Shown here piece by piece: positions 1 to 8,696 of a stretch of 51,580 nt of DNA. The notes beneath the pieces were generated by a model. The model saw only the letters and a program-made list of their open reading frames with translations, made no database searches and had not been told where the DNA came from. Made by a program: the position numbers and the translations under genes. This stretch comes from Nitrospira sp. (GTDB lineage Bacteria > Nitrospirota > Nitrospiria > Nitrospirales > Nitrospiraceae). Within the stretch, counting starts at the first letter, position 1; every line of letters begins with the position of its first letter. The DNA lies in the NCBI GenBank assembly GCA_024998685.1, contig JACOEH010000036.1, positions 1-51,580 of the forward strand. Reading direction: 5' to 3'.

Positions 1-48
1 CGCTCCAGATCCGGCTCTCCAGTTCATGGGGCTTGTTTTAACCGGACA

Positions 49-804
49 CTATTGACCCAGCCTATTGATCCGATGCGCGAGGCAGGCCGCGCCGAATCCG
101 TTGTCGATATTCATCACGCCCACACCGGCTGCGCAGGAATTGAGCATCGTCAGCAGTGCAGCGACTCCTCCGAAACTCGCGCCATAGCCTCGGCTGGTCG
201 GCACGGCAATAACCGGGCAGTGGACCAAACCTCCCACCACACTCGGCAGGACGCCGTCCATACCGGCCGCGACGATGACGACCCGCGCGTCGAACAGCCG
301 CTCTTTCTTTCCGAGCAACCGATGGATACCCGCGACCCCGACATCATACAGCCGCTCGACATGGCTTCCCATCACTTCAGCGGTCACACGGGCTTCTTCC
401 GCCACGGGCACGTCCGCAGTTCCTGCAGTGACGACGAGTATATGTCCAAGTTGTTTCTGCCTGGATGGGCGAATCGCCACAACGCGCGCATCGGGATAGT
501 ATTGTGCCCGCCGATCCAGACGGCGAATGGCCCGCGCGACCGATGGGTCGGCACGAGTCGCCAGAAACGGGCCCTGTTTCTTGATGAGCGCCCGAGCGAT
601 GGCGATGACCTGCGTCGTGGTTTTCCCCTCACACAAGACTACCTCGGGAAATCCCTGTCGTAACGATCGATGATGATCGAGCGAAGCAAAGCCCAGATCC
701 TCAAAAGGCAATGATCGTAAGCGCTGAAGCGCCTGTTCCACCGTCACGTGTCCGTGACGGATCTGTTGTAACAGCCGTTCGATTCCTTCCGGATTCATGC
801 CCAT
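49..804 (-). CDS. larB: LarB-like nickel-pincer cofactor biosynthesis protein
   Basis: In the known pathway LarB carboxylates and hydrolyses nicotinic acid adenine dinucleotide, before LarE (sulfur transfer) and LarC (nickel insertion) complete the nickel-pincer nucleotide of lactate racemase-type enzymes. The 251-residue protein has a PurE/AIR-carboxylase-like C-terminal part with the glycine-rich family blocks TAGTADVPVAEEA (about 126-138), AGMDGVLPSVVGGL (180-193) and PTSRGYGASFGG (202-213). The start overlaps the end of gpsA by 10 bp, so the two are probably cotranscribed and coupled. ATG codons at 804 and 798 are both possible behind a GGAGAAAGG sequence. No larC or larE lies in the window. 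The family call is firm. The physiological role is inferred. Confidence 0.9.
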   Translation of the reverse strand: MGMNPEGIERLLQQIRHGHVTVEQALQRLRSLPFEDLGFASLDHHRSLRQGFPEVVLCEGKTTTQVIAIARALIKKQGPFLATRADPSVARAIRRLDRRAQYYPDARVVAIRPSRQKQLGHILVVTAGTADVPVAEEARVTAEVMGSHVERLYDVGVAGIHRLLGKKERLFDARVVIVAAGMDGVLPSVVGGLVHCPVIAVPTSRGYGASFGGVAALLTMLNSCAAGVGVMNIDNGFGAACLAHRINRLGQ

Positions 805-1817
805 CCTTTCTCCGGTTTTGCATCCCGTTCCATCAAATCACTGACGGCTTTTCGACAGGATTTATCGTCATACAGGACGGCGTTGATCTCTTGAATGATC
901 GGCATATCGATCTGGTAGCGGCGGGCCAACGTGAGTGCTGCACGACTCGTCCGAACGCCTTCTGCGACAGCCTGCATTCCAGCCAATATCGTCTTTAACT
1001 TTTCTCCCTTGCCGAGCCGAACACCTACCGAATGGTTTCGGCTGAGTGCGCCCGTACAGGTCAGTACCAGATCGCCGACTCCGGAAAGTCCATAGAATGT
1101 GCGAGAGTCGGCTCCCATTGCCACGCCCAATCGGATGCTTTCAGCCAGGCCTCGAGTAATGAGCGCCGCACGGGCATTGAGTCCGAGGTCCAGACCGTCG
1201 ATCACACCGGCGGCCAGCGCCATGACATTCTTGAGGGCACCGCCGAGTTGAACGCCGATGACATCTGTGTCCGCGTATACCCGAAATACGGGCGTCATCA
1301 ACGCATGTTGAAACTGCCTCACCAATTGCTCATCAGATCCGGCCAGACACACGGCCGTGGGGAGGCCTGCGCTGAGTTCCGACGCAAAGCTCGGTCCTGA
1401 AAGCACCATAAAGGAGCGATGCACGAACGGCGGCAACTCGTCCTCCATGACCTGAGTCATCAGCTTGGCCGTGTTTTCCTCGATACCTTTGGTTGCACAC
1501 ACGAACGGCAGGGGGCCGGAAATGCAGGGTGCCAACTGATGCAAGAGGGATCGAGTGAGATGCGAAGGAACGGCAAACAGAACTCCGTCGCGGTTCGTGA
1601 CGGCCTCTACAAGTGAGGAGGTAGCCGTCAAACCTCGAGGAAGAAGGACATCTTTGAGGAAGACCGGGTTTTCGTGGGAGGTGTTGATGGCGTTGACGAC
1701 ATGGGACTCATAGGCCCAGAGACGAACTTCCAGCCCCTTCTCGGCCAGATGTTTTGCCAGGGCTGTGCCCCATGCTCCGGCTCCAATAACGCCGATCTTG
1801 TTGATCGTGGTCGGCAT
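795..1817 (-). CDS. gpsA: Glycerol-3-phosphate dehydrogenase [NAD(P)+]
   Basis: Cytosolic enzyme that reduces dihydroxyacetone phosphate to sn-glycerol 3-phosphate for phospholipid synthesis. The N-terminus carries the dinucleotide-binding motif IGVIGAGAWGTALAKHL. The middle has the conserved GALKNVMALAAGV block that contains the catalytic lysine, followed by the RGLAESIRLG region, all in family order. From the ATG at 1817 the protein is 340 residues, a normal GpsA length, with GAGG about 11 bp upstream. A GTG-ATG pair at 1847/1844 would add ten residues that do not look like family sequence. It is the first gene of a gpsA-larB pair on the minus strand. Confidence 0.95.
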   Translation of the reverse strand: MPTTINKIGVIGAGAWGTALAKHLAEKGLEVRLWAYESHVVNAINTSHENPVFLKDVLLPRGLTATSSLVEAVTNRDGVLFAVPSHLTRSLLHQLAPCISGPLPFVCATKGIEENTAKLMTQVMEDELPPFVHRSFMVLSGPSFASELSAGLPTAVCLAGSDEQLVRQFQHALMTPVFRVYADTDVIGVQLGGALKNVMALAAGVIDGLDLGLNARAALITRGLAESIRLGVAMGADSRTFYGLSGVGDLVLTCTGALSRNHSVGVRLGKGEKLKTILAGMQAVAEGVRTSRAALTLARRYQIDMPIIQEINAVLYDDKSCRKAVSDLMERDAKPEKGWA

Positions 1818-2045
1818 AAGCGATTCAGCCTCATGGCGAAACATCACCCGTCCATTCAGGACGGCGGATTATATAAGAAGCCATCGAGCACCTGTCAACG
1901 AATTGGAGTCCATCCGTCTCAGCTTCTCAATGTCATCTCACCCATGATGGAGAGTACACCATGGGAGCGGCATCTGACGTGATCCTTCCCTCTAGCATCT
2001 TTAGGACATTTCCATGTATGTATGGCATACAGGGAATGCGCAAGG

Positions 2046-2405
2046 ATGCAAGTCTGTCCCGCCTGTAGCCGGTCACAACCGGAGATCAACCGCTTCTGTA
2101 TCCAATGCGGTCGGCGGCTCGACGGTTTACCGGAGAGCCCGTCGACTTCTCAACACCATACTGATGCGGCACCGGACCAACTCAATCTCACGGTGCTCTA
2201 CGGAATGGTCATTGTCCTGATTCTGGCCGTGCTCTTTCCTCCATGGGAAACTCCGCCGACTCAAACACCCGAGTTTCTCGGCATGTATTTCATCCTCTCT
2301 CCTCCCGCCCCGGAAGCCGTCGTGAGCCGCATGCTCCTGACGATTGAACTCGTCACGATTGCGATTGCCGGCCTGTACGGAGCGTTTTTGTTTCGGAAGA
2401 AATGA
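2046..2405 (+). CDS. Zinc-ribbon membrane protein of unknown function
   Basis: Small protein of 119 residues that I do not recognise beyond its parts. It opens with a zinc ribbon, CPAC near residue 4 and CIQCG about 17 residues later. A polar linker follows, then two membrane segments, roughly LTVLYGMVIVLILAVLF and LLTIELVTIAIAGLYGAFLF. The zinc ribbon should face the cytoplasm. The ATG at 2046 places the ribbon at the N-terminus, as is usual for such proteins. An ATG-like start at 2022 would add eight residues. The gene is divergent from gpsA, and the 1818-2045 gap presumably holds promoters for both. Confidence 0.7.
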   Translation: MQVCPACSRSQPEINRFCIQCGRRLDGLPESPSTSQHHTDAAPDQLNLTVLYGMVIVLILAVLFPPWETPPTQTPEFLGMYFILSPPAPEAVVSRMLLTIELVTIAIAGLYGAFLFRKK

Positions 2406-2865
2406 AGCGTCAACCGCTCAAATCTCAGACCCATACGGCATGGTGCGTACATCGATGGTTTGAAGGTCTTGGACCAGTGAGAACAATAAAAGATGCTCGA
2501 CAAACCAGTACGGTGTTGTGGCCAGGCAGGATTGAATAGAGAAGAACAAGCGGAGAAGTCTCACGAAAAATCGGGGATCATAGCCCAGCCTCTAAAGAGA
2601 ACCGTTACCGACTAGCTTCCTTTTCAGGGGCGCCCAACTGAGAAAAGAGCGTTCCGGGACTGGTAATGGTCGGGTGTATGCATTGTCATTTAAAGCCAGC
2701 GACGGGAAGGGAGGATGGTGCACAGGATCTGTCACCGTGGGTGTGCCCCATGATCAAGGGCAACAGTCCACGCCGATCAACGATGGACAGCACTATGATT
2801 CCACGAGGACGCAATAGGCTTTTTGTAGGTTCAGGTTCCGGACCGTCAAACGAGTCACCCGAGGC
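2406..2865. other. Gene-poor gap
   Basis: About 460 bp between two plus-strand genes. The short open frames here (for example 2666-2869 on the plus strand) have biased, unstructured translations and no convincing ribosome-binding site. I see no RNA gene, clear terminator or repeat. Confidence 0.4.
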
Positions 2866-3993
2866 ATGAGCACAATCCAGTCACGCTGGACGGTCCGGAC
2901 GATGACGGCGCTGGTCCTCACCGGCCTCCTGTCCGGTGTCTCCATCCTCAGCACAGCCGGGGGCATCGAGTTTCGGGAGACGGATACCCTTCCCTACGTT
3001 GAGAACATCCTGTTCAACCCCTCCTCGGTGGGCATCGTGTCCCACGATGGCCGGTTGTTTCGCATCGATCGGCAGAGCCACGATGTACAACAACTCGATG
3101 CGCAGATCTTCGCCCAGCAGTTTCCTAAGCCGTGGCCACCGAAGCCAGCCGAACCGCCTCACGATGGCCCGAAGCTCCTCCGTTCATCAGGGGGAGAGGA
3201 ATTTGAACAGACTCCCGGGTCCTGTTCCGAAGGAGTCGATGATGCCCATATACTTCGTTATCAGCAGCGCCGCTTTCCCGATGTCCTCAAGCCTTGCAGC
3301 ACCGTGACAGCCGTGGAAATTATTGGGTCACAGGTCTGGTTCGGGACCGCAGAATTCAGTGAATGGGGTGACAGCAAGGCCGAGGGGATTGTGGTGCAAG
3401 CATTGCACAAGCGGCAGAAAATCCAGTCGATCTCCGCTAAATCGGGGCTGACCGGTGGGGTGATTCGGATGCTGCGAGATGACCCCTTGTCCAAGACCGT
3501 GTGGGTGGCAACGGAAAGAGGTGTCAACCAAATTGACCGCCGATTCCGAGTCACGTGGAGTGGCTACTGGTATGAAGAGTTTGAGGCCTCGTCCCGGAAA
3601 TCGCAGACGCTTCTGAGCCCGCCGCCGATTGCCAGTAATCCATTCGCTGTGTTAGGGCGAGAATTGGGTGTCGAGGACTGGCTGGCGTTCTCACGGGTAG
3701 TCGAACACGTCCCTCCTGCGGAACGGAGTAACGTCCGACTGTATGATTTTCATATGTACGGCTTTCCGACTCAGAGGCTCAGTCATGACCTGAACGATCT
3801 GGTCCCGTTCTTTATCCAGGCTGCGCAATCACCCGTCGAGGCCATTCACCTCTTTGGCCTCAGCAATCTCTGCAAATTTGATGATCCCCGAGTGCAGGAG
3901 TTTCTGGTTACCATGGAACCGAACACGACCAAGGGCTCGGCCGATCAGCGATTCGTCCAGGATTGCCTCAAGACCCGAGCAGCTCAACCGTAG
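2866..3993 (+). CDS. Secreted propeller-like protein of unknown function
   Basis: A 375-residue protein with an N-terminal signal sequence: two arginines in the first 12 residues, then a hydrophobic stretch TALVLTGLLSGVSIL. After it come short beta-propeller-like strands, such as VGIVSHDGRLFRIDR near residue 55 and two stretches around 150-225 (SQVWFGTAEF, VWVATERGVNQIDR) that resemble two-component-regulator propeller repeats. The C-terminal 120 residues look helical and lack recognisable motifs. The ATG at 2866 keeps the positively charged start of the signal peptide, while the ATG at 2902 would remove it. GAGG lies very close to the 2866 start. Export is inferred and the function is unknown. 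Confidence 0.75.
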   Translation: MSTIQSRWTVRTMTALVLTGLLSGVSILSTAGGIEFRETDTLPYVENILFNPSSVGIVSHDGRLFRIDRQSHDVQQLDAQIFAQQFPKPWPPKPAEPPHDGPKLLRSSGGEEFEQTPGSCSEGVDDAHILRYQQRRFPDVLKPCSTVTAVEIIGSQVWFGTAEFSEWGDSKAEGIVVQALHKRQKIQSISAKSGLTGGVIRMLRDDPLSKTVWVATERGVNQIDRRFRVTWSGYWYEEFEASSRKSQTLLSPPPIASNPFAVLGRELGVEDWLAFSRVVEHVPPAERSNVRLYDFHMYGFPTQRLSHDLNDLVPFFIQAAQSPVEAIHLFGLSNLCKFDDPRVQEFLVTMEPNTTKGSADQRFVQDCLKTRAAQP

Positions 3994-4021
3994 CCCGCCA
4001 TATCGACTCTATTGACAGATA

Positions 4022-4822
4022 CTAGTCCAGCGCCAGCGTAAGGCATTTAGCCGAGCCGCCAGATCTCATGAATTCATCGAGCTGAACCATGTGGGTTTCA
4101 TACCCTCTTCTGTGGAGCCAAGCCTGAGTAGTGGGACATCCGGCAGGGAGGATGACGTGTTTCCCGACACAGACGGCATTGCAGGCGAACTTCAAGGCTT
4201 CATCTTCCGGAACAGTGAGACGCAGCTTGTCCGGAACACGTTCTGCAACCGCCGTCTGACCATAGCTATCAAATGCTGCGGGGAAATAGAGGAGCTCCCC
4301 GCCGCTTAAGGGACAGAAACAGGTGTCCAGATGGTAGAAGCGGCTATCGACGAGTTCGAGCGGAATAATTTCTCGGTGAAAATGCGCACTGAGGATCGGG
4401 AAGACGCGGATATCCGATCGCTGTCGATATCCGCCGAACCAGTATTCCGGGAAGCCCAGGAGATCCCCCGCGCCCTCAAAATGAAGGCCTGCTTCTACCG
4501 TCATCATCTCGTAGCCATGCCTACGAAACCAATTCTCAAAGTGAACTTCTTCTCGTTGCCGTTCAGGATACCGGAAGCGACTCACGACGGCGGTTCGTCC
4601 GACCACGATGCCGGCATTGGCCGTAAATACGAGATCGGGCAACCCCGGAACGGGCGTCATTCGTTCGAGAATGACGCCAAGATCCTGTTCAAGCACGCGT
4701 ATCAATTCATGCCACTGTCGCACCGCCCGTCCATGATCCACGTGATTGGTCAGTCGCATCCAGGGATTGATCTCATACTCAATTCCGAAAAAATCCGGCG
4801 GACAGACAAGAATGCGGCTCAT
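4022..4822 (-). CDS. Arginine dihydrolase-like (DDAH/amidinotransferase fold) protein
   Basis: A 266-residue guanidino-group hydrolase of the dimethylarginine dimethylaminohydrolase/amidinotransferase fold. Visible catalytic elements are the FTANAG block with Asn69, the FYHLDTCF block with His164, and the C-terminal GGSAKCLTL block with nucleophile Cys260. As I recall it, the cyanobacterial arginine dihydrolase ArgZ/AgrE uses Asn71, His168 and Cys264, so spacing and identity fit a dihydrolase that takes arginine to ornithine, two ammonia and carbon dioxide. The start overlaps the stop of the upstream COG1915 gene by 4 bp (ATGA). In cyanobacteria these two activities are one fused protein. Here they are separate genes in the opposite order. 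Plain DDAH or another amidinohydrolase is the alternative. Confidence 0.85.
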   Translation of the reverse strand: MSRILVCPPDFFGIEYEINPWMRLTNHVDHGRAVRQWHELIRVLEQDLGVILERMTPVPGLPDLVFTANAGIVVGRTAVVSRFRYPERQREEVHFENWFRRHGYEMMTVEAGLHFEGAGDLLGFPEYWFGGYRQRSDIRVFPILSAHFHREIIPLELVDSRFYHLDTCFCPLSGGELLYFPAAFDSYGQTAVAERVPDKLRLTVPEDEALKFACNAVCVGKHVILPAGCPTTQAWLHRRGYETHMVQLDEFMRSGGSAKCLTLALD

Positions 4823-6075
4823 GTCGCCCTCCCCAATAGCCTGGCGAGTTCCGAAAGAAACGAGGCCGCATCCATGACGAGGCCGACCGCCTGAAAGCTT
4901 CCGCGGTCGGCCAGCTTGGTCGGGACCGATGGATTGACGTCCACACAGACCGTGGGAACGGTTGCCGGCAGAAGATTACCCGTCGCTACGGAATGCAACG
5001 TCGAGGCGACGAGAAGAGCAAGTCCAACGCCGGGGATCAAGGCCCGCATTGCACGTTGCGCCAGAACGGAATCCGTGATCACCCCTGGCAAAGGACCGTC
5101 ATCACGAATCGTGCCGGACATGACCACCGGCACACCTTGCCGGATACAAGCCGCCATGATTCCCTGCCTGATCATTCCCGATGTGACCGCCGCCTCAATA
5201 CTGCCGATGCCCCGAATTCGGTTGATGGTCCGCAAATGGTGCTCATGGCCGTGCGGGACTGCGCGTCCGGCTGTGAGCCCGTAGCCGAGCGACGTGCCGA
5301 ACAGATCGGCTTCCATGTCATGCGCCGCCAAGGCATTCCCGCAAAACAGTATATGGATAAATCCCTGTTCGATCAGCCAAGTCAGTGCCTCTCGTCCTCC
5401 GGCATGGATGATGGCCGGTCCACCGGCCAGCAGGACTTGTGAATCAGCCTGCTCCTGCCTATGCCGCTCTCTCAATTGACGCATCCGAGTGGCGATGTCG
5501 GCGATAATATGGCCATGGGGTCGTTCAGCCGAGACCTGGGATTCCATAAACCCAAATACATCTCGCTCTTGCGGACGCTGCAGTGGTATGACACGCACCC
5601 CTTCTCGACCGACCACAATCCGATCCTCTCGGCGAACTTCGCCCATCGGCACGGCCTGGGCGACGGAGCCTACCTCATTGACCGCGATCGCGAGGTCCAT
5701 CTCAATCCGATCTACGTCCAACCATCGACCGTTGAGCCGGATCTGGGTGGGCAGATGAGTCGTGGCATAGAAATCATCTGGTAACACTCCGTCGGCGAGT
5801 GCTCTATCGGTCCGGCAGTCTGCCTCACGTTCAATCGAGGCGCCGTGAGGTTGAATCGCCTTTAGAATGTCGTCTAAGAGCGTTCTCGAGGCGGTTCGGA
5901 TTCGAATACGGGCATGAGACGGTTCCTCCCTGGTCTTGCCGATGTGGACGTCCTCCAGGTCGAAGGTTCCCCCCATCATCAGGATGAGATCGAGCACCTT
6001 GGCGAGCATGAGAGAGTCGATGATGTGTCCTTGAAGGTACACGCTTTCTTGGTAGTGGTTCATGGAATCGCTCAT
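4819..6075 (-). CDS. LOR/SDH-domain (TIGR00300/COG1915) ornithine cyclodeaminase-like protein
   Basis: A 418-residue member of the family that forms the C-terminal half of cyanobacterial AgrE/ArgZ and includes an archaeal ornithine cyclodeaminase. The LOR/SDH N-terminal part (about 10-110) contains LQGHIIDSLMLAKVLDLI. A glycine-rich nucleotide-binding part follows, with GGPAIIHAGGREAL, LFGTSLGYGL and the SIEAAVTSGMIRQGIM block (about 215-320). The likely reaction is ornithine to proline plus ammonia. It is the first gene of a two-gene operon with the arginine dihydrolase-like gene, so the pair should convert arginine to proline and release three ammonia. Nothing in it looks truncated. Confidence 0.85.
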   Translation of the reverse strand: MSDSMNHYQESVYLQGHIIDSLMLAKVLDLILMMGGTFDLEDVHIGKTREEPSHARIRIRTASRTLLDDILKAIQPHGASIEREADCRTDRALADGVLPDDFYATTHLPTQIRLNGRWLDVDRIEMDLAIAVNEVGSVAQAVPMGEVRREDRIVVGREGVRVIPLQRPQERDVFGFMESQVSAERPHGHIIADIATRMRQLRERHRQEQADSQVLLAGGPAIIHAGGREALTWLIEQGFIHILFCGNALAAHDMEADLFGTSLGYGLTAGRAVPHGHEHHLRTINRIRGIGSIEAAVTSGMIRQGIMAACIRQGVPVVMSGTIRDDGPLPGVITDSVLAQRAMRALIPGVGLALLVASTLHSVATGNLLPATVPTVCVDVNPSVPTKLADRGSFQAVGLVMDAASFLSELARLLGRAT

Positions 6076-6135
6076 TGAACGTCAGCATATTTTACCACCC
6101 GGTTGAGTTGGGGAAAGAAAAAGAGGAGTTGGAAA

Positions 6136-7182
6136 TTAAGAGTTCGTGGGAGATACTTTCATCAGTTCACGGAGCACACTCGTGGCGTAGGCGCCGGGAG
6201 GGAGACTAAAGGACAGGACAAGGATGGAGCCGTGTAGTGACCATTCGAGTTCAGCAAGGGGGATACGAAGCGCTCTGCGCTCGCCACGGAATCCGCAAGC
6301 CTTAGCAGCGGCAACGAGGCCTTCCTTGGTCGCACCTGCTTCAGCGATGACGGCTTCCTCGACTCGACCGGGCTCGTCGTTTGCCCAGGATACCCGCGAA
6401 CCAAAAAGGATGCCTGTTGGGCTGATTTCGAAACGATCCGCTCGCGATTGTTCTTTCTCGGCATTCTCGACTTGAAAACAGGCGCCATTGTCCGACTTCA
6501 TGGCCCAATCACCGACGATGACTTTGTCGAGATGGTCGATTCTGCGTGCGAGTATCCGATTGAACAAGAATGATTGGTAGGAGTTAAGATACCAGATGCG
6601 GGTGGCCCGACTCATCTTCTCACGCCGCCGCGCATCATGCAGCAATAGAGCGCCGATGCGGTGGTTGTCACCGTCCTTCCCTTGGCGCTGAGGGCCGAAA
6701 TAGTTCGGCACGCCGCGCGTGCTGAGCTGTCGAAGGACGGCCGGCACGGTTTCAGCCGCGTGATCGGCGACATCGCGGATGACTAAGCGGAAGCGATTGC
6801 CGGAGTGATGGCCGGTTCGTAACCGATTGCGATGGCGGCCGAGTATCCGCAGGCTCAGAAGTGTGTCATCAATCTTCAAGCCGGAGACTTGATCTGGTGC
6901 GATTCCTTGTAGGGACACCATTTGTGTGGTGACCGCTCGTGCGTCCTTGAGTCCCGCGACACCGATCGCCTGTGCCTTAATCCTCAATGATGACGAGAGT
7001 CGGCGGACGAGATCCGGTGTGGAAAGGTTACGCTTCGTAATCGTGACGTATACATGTTCCCCTTCCCCGCAGGGGAGATAAAGCGGCCGTTCTTCGACTT
7101 GAAAGTCTTCGGGCGTAGCACGAATTTGTCCACCGATACCGGGCAAGTTGCCGGTGAGGTAGGGGTCGATTGGTTGCGTCAC
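6136..7182 (-). CDS. truD: tRNA pseudouridine(13) synthase
   Basis: TruD isomerises uridine 13 of tRNA-Glu to pseudouridine. The catalytic block AGLKDARAVTTQ puts the aspartate at residue 80, the position known from the E. coli enzyme. The family block NYFGPQRQGKDGDN and the late WYLNSYQSFLFN stretch are also present, and 348 residues is a usual length. The start is a GTG at 7182 with an AAAGGA ribosome-binding site six bases upstream, and the sequence after it (TQPIDPYLTGNLPGIGG) matches TruD N-termini. The gene stands alone on the minus strand and is divergent from the phosphoesterase gene. Confidence 0.95.
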   Translation of the reverse strand: MTQPIDPYLTGNLPGIGGQIRATPEDFQVEERPLYLPCGEGEHVYVTITKRNLSTPDLVRRLSSSLRIKAQAIGVAGLKDARAVTTQMVSLQGIAPDQVSGLKIDDTLLSLRILGRHRNRLRTGHHSGNRFRLVIRDVADHAAETVPAVLRQLSTRGVPNYFGPQRQGKDGDNHRIGALLLHDARRREKMSRATRIWYLNSYQSFLFNRILARRIDHLDKVIVGDWAMKSDNGACFQVENAEKEQSRADRFEISPTGILFGSRVSWANDEPGRVEEAVIAEAGATKEGLVAAAKACGFRGERRALRIPLAELEWSLHGSILVLSFSLPPGAYATSVLRELMKVSPTNS

Positions 7183-7307
7183 GTATGGTCCTTTGTCTGA
7201 ATGACGGCTCTTCTCAGAAATGTGTTGTCACATCTGGTTGGAAAACAAGCCCATGGTATATTTTTTCTCATCCATGCGGAAACCATCGAGTAAACAAAGG
7301 TTGCAGA

Positions 7308-8141
7308 ATGAGCAGACGACGGACGGCATCATGGCCTGATCGCGTACGATCATCAATCGGCTACTGTCTGGGCCAGCCACTCTACCGATTCTTCAGCCTT
7401 GTCCCTGATTGGGAATGGGGTTTGTCCGATCACGGAATCTCCATCCTTACCCATACACATCCTGCTCTGGCTGGTCGTCGTGCAGTCCATTTGACCGATC
7501 TGCACGTTGACCGATACTGTGCGCGTCATGATTGCATCGTGAAGGCGGTGCAGGAGCTGCAGCCAGACTGGATTTTCATTACCGGAGACCTGCTCAATGT
7601 CCCCGAAGGCCTGCCTCATCTATTCCACTTTCTCGAACAGTTACGCGACATCGCACCCTTGTACATGACATTGGGAAATCACGACCATTATAGCGGAGTA
7701 CCTGTGTCACAATTTTCTGAACTCGCCGATCAACACAAGATCACGCTGCTGGTAAACCAACATGTCATCGTTTCAACGGGCAGGGGAGAGCTGGCGATTG
7801 CCGGCGTCGATGATCCATCGCTCCATCGCGCGGACCTCGGATGTGTCCCGCCGCGAGCCGACTCTCGTTTTACGTTGCTGCTGGCCCATGCCCCCAACAT
7901 CCTCGACTATGTGGAAACCCATCATGCCATTGACCTGATTCTTTGCGGACACAGTCACGGCGGGCAGTGGAAGGTGCCGGGCATACCCACTTTCTGGCTT
8001 CCTCCTGGATGCAATGGTCGCGTGGCCGGGTGGCACGAATCCGGCCCGCATAGGCTGTACGTCAACCGAGGATTAGGGTGGTCCTTCCTTCCATTCCGTC
8101 TGAACTGTCGGCCGGAGATTGCCGTGATTGAGTGGGTTTAG
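7308..8141 (+). CDS. Calcineurin-like metallophosphoesterase (YaeI-like)
   Basis: A 277-residue metallophosphoesterase. All dinuclear-metal motifs are visible in order: TDLHVD (Asp64, His66), ITGD (93-94), GNHDH (123-127), LLAHAPN and GHSHGG (His215, His217). The layout is closest to the YaeI/YkuE group, some of which act on membrane lipids or UDP-diacylglucosamine. The short N-terminus lacks a clear membrane anchor. The ATG at 7308 has AAAGG eight bases upstream. An open frame extends to 7170 but overlaps the truD start and adds non-family sequence. The substrate cannot be told from the sequence. Confidence 0.88.
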   Translation: MSRRRTASWPDRVRSSIGYCLGQPLYRFFSLVPDWEWGLSDHGISILTHTHPALAGRRAVHLTDLHVDRYCARHDCIVKAVQELQPDWIFITGDLLNVPEGLPHLFHFLEQLRDIAPLYMTLGNHDHYSGVPVSQFSELADQHKITLLVNQHVIVSTGRGELAIAGVDDPSLHRADLGCVPPRADSRFTLLLAHAPNILDYVETHHAIDLILCGHSHGGQWKVPGIPTFWLPPGCNGRVAGWHESGPHRLYVNRGLGWSFLPFRLNCRPEIAVIEWV

Positions 8142-8167
8142 AACCAGACCGAACGGTTAAACCAGAC

Positions 8168-8383
8168 CTACGAAGCTTGGGCATGGGCTGGATCCAGCTC
8201 CATGGTCAGCACCAAGGTGGGTTTCTCTCTCAACCCAAAATCAGCCAGGTGTTCTCCCGCCAGATGCAGGGCGGTAGCTTCTTGAAGATGTTTGACCGTT
8301 TCATCCAGCGTCCGCCCTTGCGTGACGACAGCAATCTCCAGACACTCCGCAATATAGCCGACCTCGTCACCGGCGCGAATCAT
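8168..8383 (-). CDS. hicB: HicB-like antitoxin, possibly frameshifted at its start
   Basis: A 71-residue HicB/UPF0150-type protein: GYIAECLEIAVVTQGRTLDE followed by a helix and the ending GLREKPTLVLTMEL, typical of partly degenerate RNase-H-like HicB antitoxins. The in-frame ATG at 8383 has no ribosome-binding site. Relatives usually have a few more residues before NAMIRAGDE, and the upstream in-frame codons (LQQTINAM) would fit them. An ATG at 8412 preceded by AGGAGG is out of frame, and one extra C in the C5 run at 8404-8408 (minus strand) would join it to hicB. I find no hicA beside it. It converges on the metallophosphoesterase gene. Confidence 0.7.
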   Translation of the reverse strand: MIRAGDEVGYIAECLEIAVVTQGRTLDETVKHLQEATALHLAGEHLADFGLREKPTLVLTMELDPAHAQAS

Positions 8384-8696
8384 AGCGTTAATGGTTTGTT
8401 GCAGGGGGCCATGATACCTCCTGGGGCACCGGTTGAGGATTTCAGGATACTTTCGTTCCAGCCGGGGCGCAAGCGATGCTGAAGCCAATGCCAAGCCCAA
8501 ATAGAAATGCCGCTTTCTCCCAATGTAGGATTGTCCGGTTTTATGTTCCGGCCGTCGCTGGGTATGGTCCGAGTTGTTGCAGCCACCGTTTGTGCCATGG
8601 ATGATCCAGCTACAGCACGAGCGGATAATCGAATTCGTCGCGAGTAGACGGCAGCGGGGGCTGCCGTCACGTTCCTGTTTGGCTTCAAGAATTTTC
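8384..8696. other. Gap upstream of hicB with no recognisable partner gene
   Basis: I looked for a HicA toxin (small double-stranded-RNA-binding fold with a GSH motif) in all minus-strand frames and found none. Open frames here have stop-broken or compositionally odd translations. The only notable signal is the AGGAGG-ATG pair at about 8410-8423 on the minus strand, discussed under hicB. Confidence 0.4.

Noticed and set aside
1-27. Minus-strand ATG at 27 running off the window edge, as a possible gene following larB
   Set aside because: Only nine codons are visible, there is no ribosome-binding site, and they do not resemble LarC or LarE.
52-663. Long plus-strand open frame opposite larB
   Set aside because: It lies antisense to a strongly conserved family protein, and its translation is rich in His, Arg and Asp with no family pattern. 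Its first residues resemble the truD start only by chance.
2666-2869. 67-codon plus-strand frame before the propeller-like gene
   Set aside because: Low-complexity, arginine- and serine-rich translation, no good start signal, and overlap with the next gene.
8384-8696. A HicA toxin gene expected next to hicB
   Set aside because: No minus-strand frame shows the HicA core or GSH motif.
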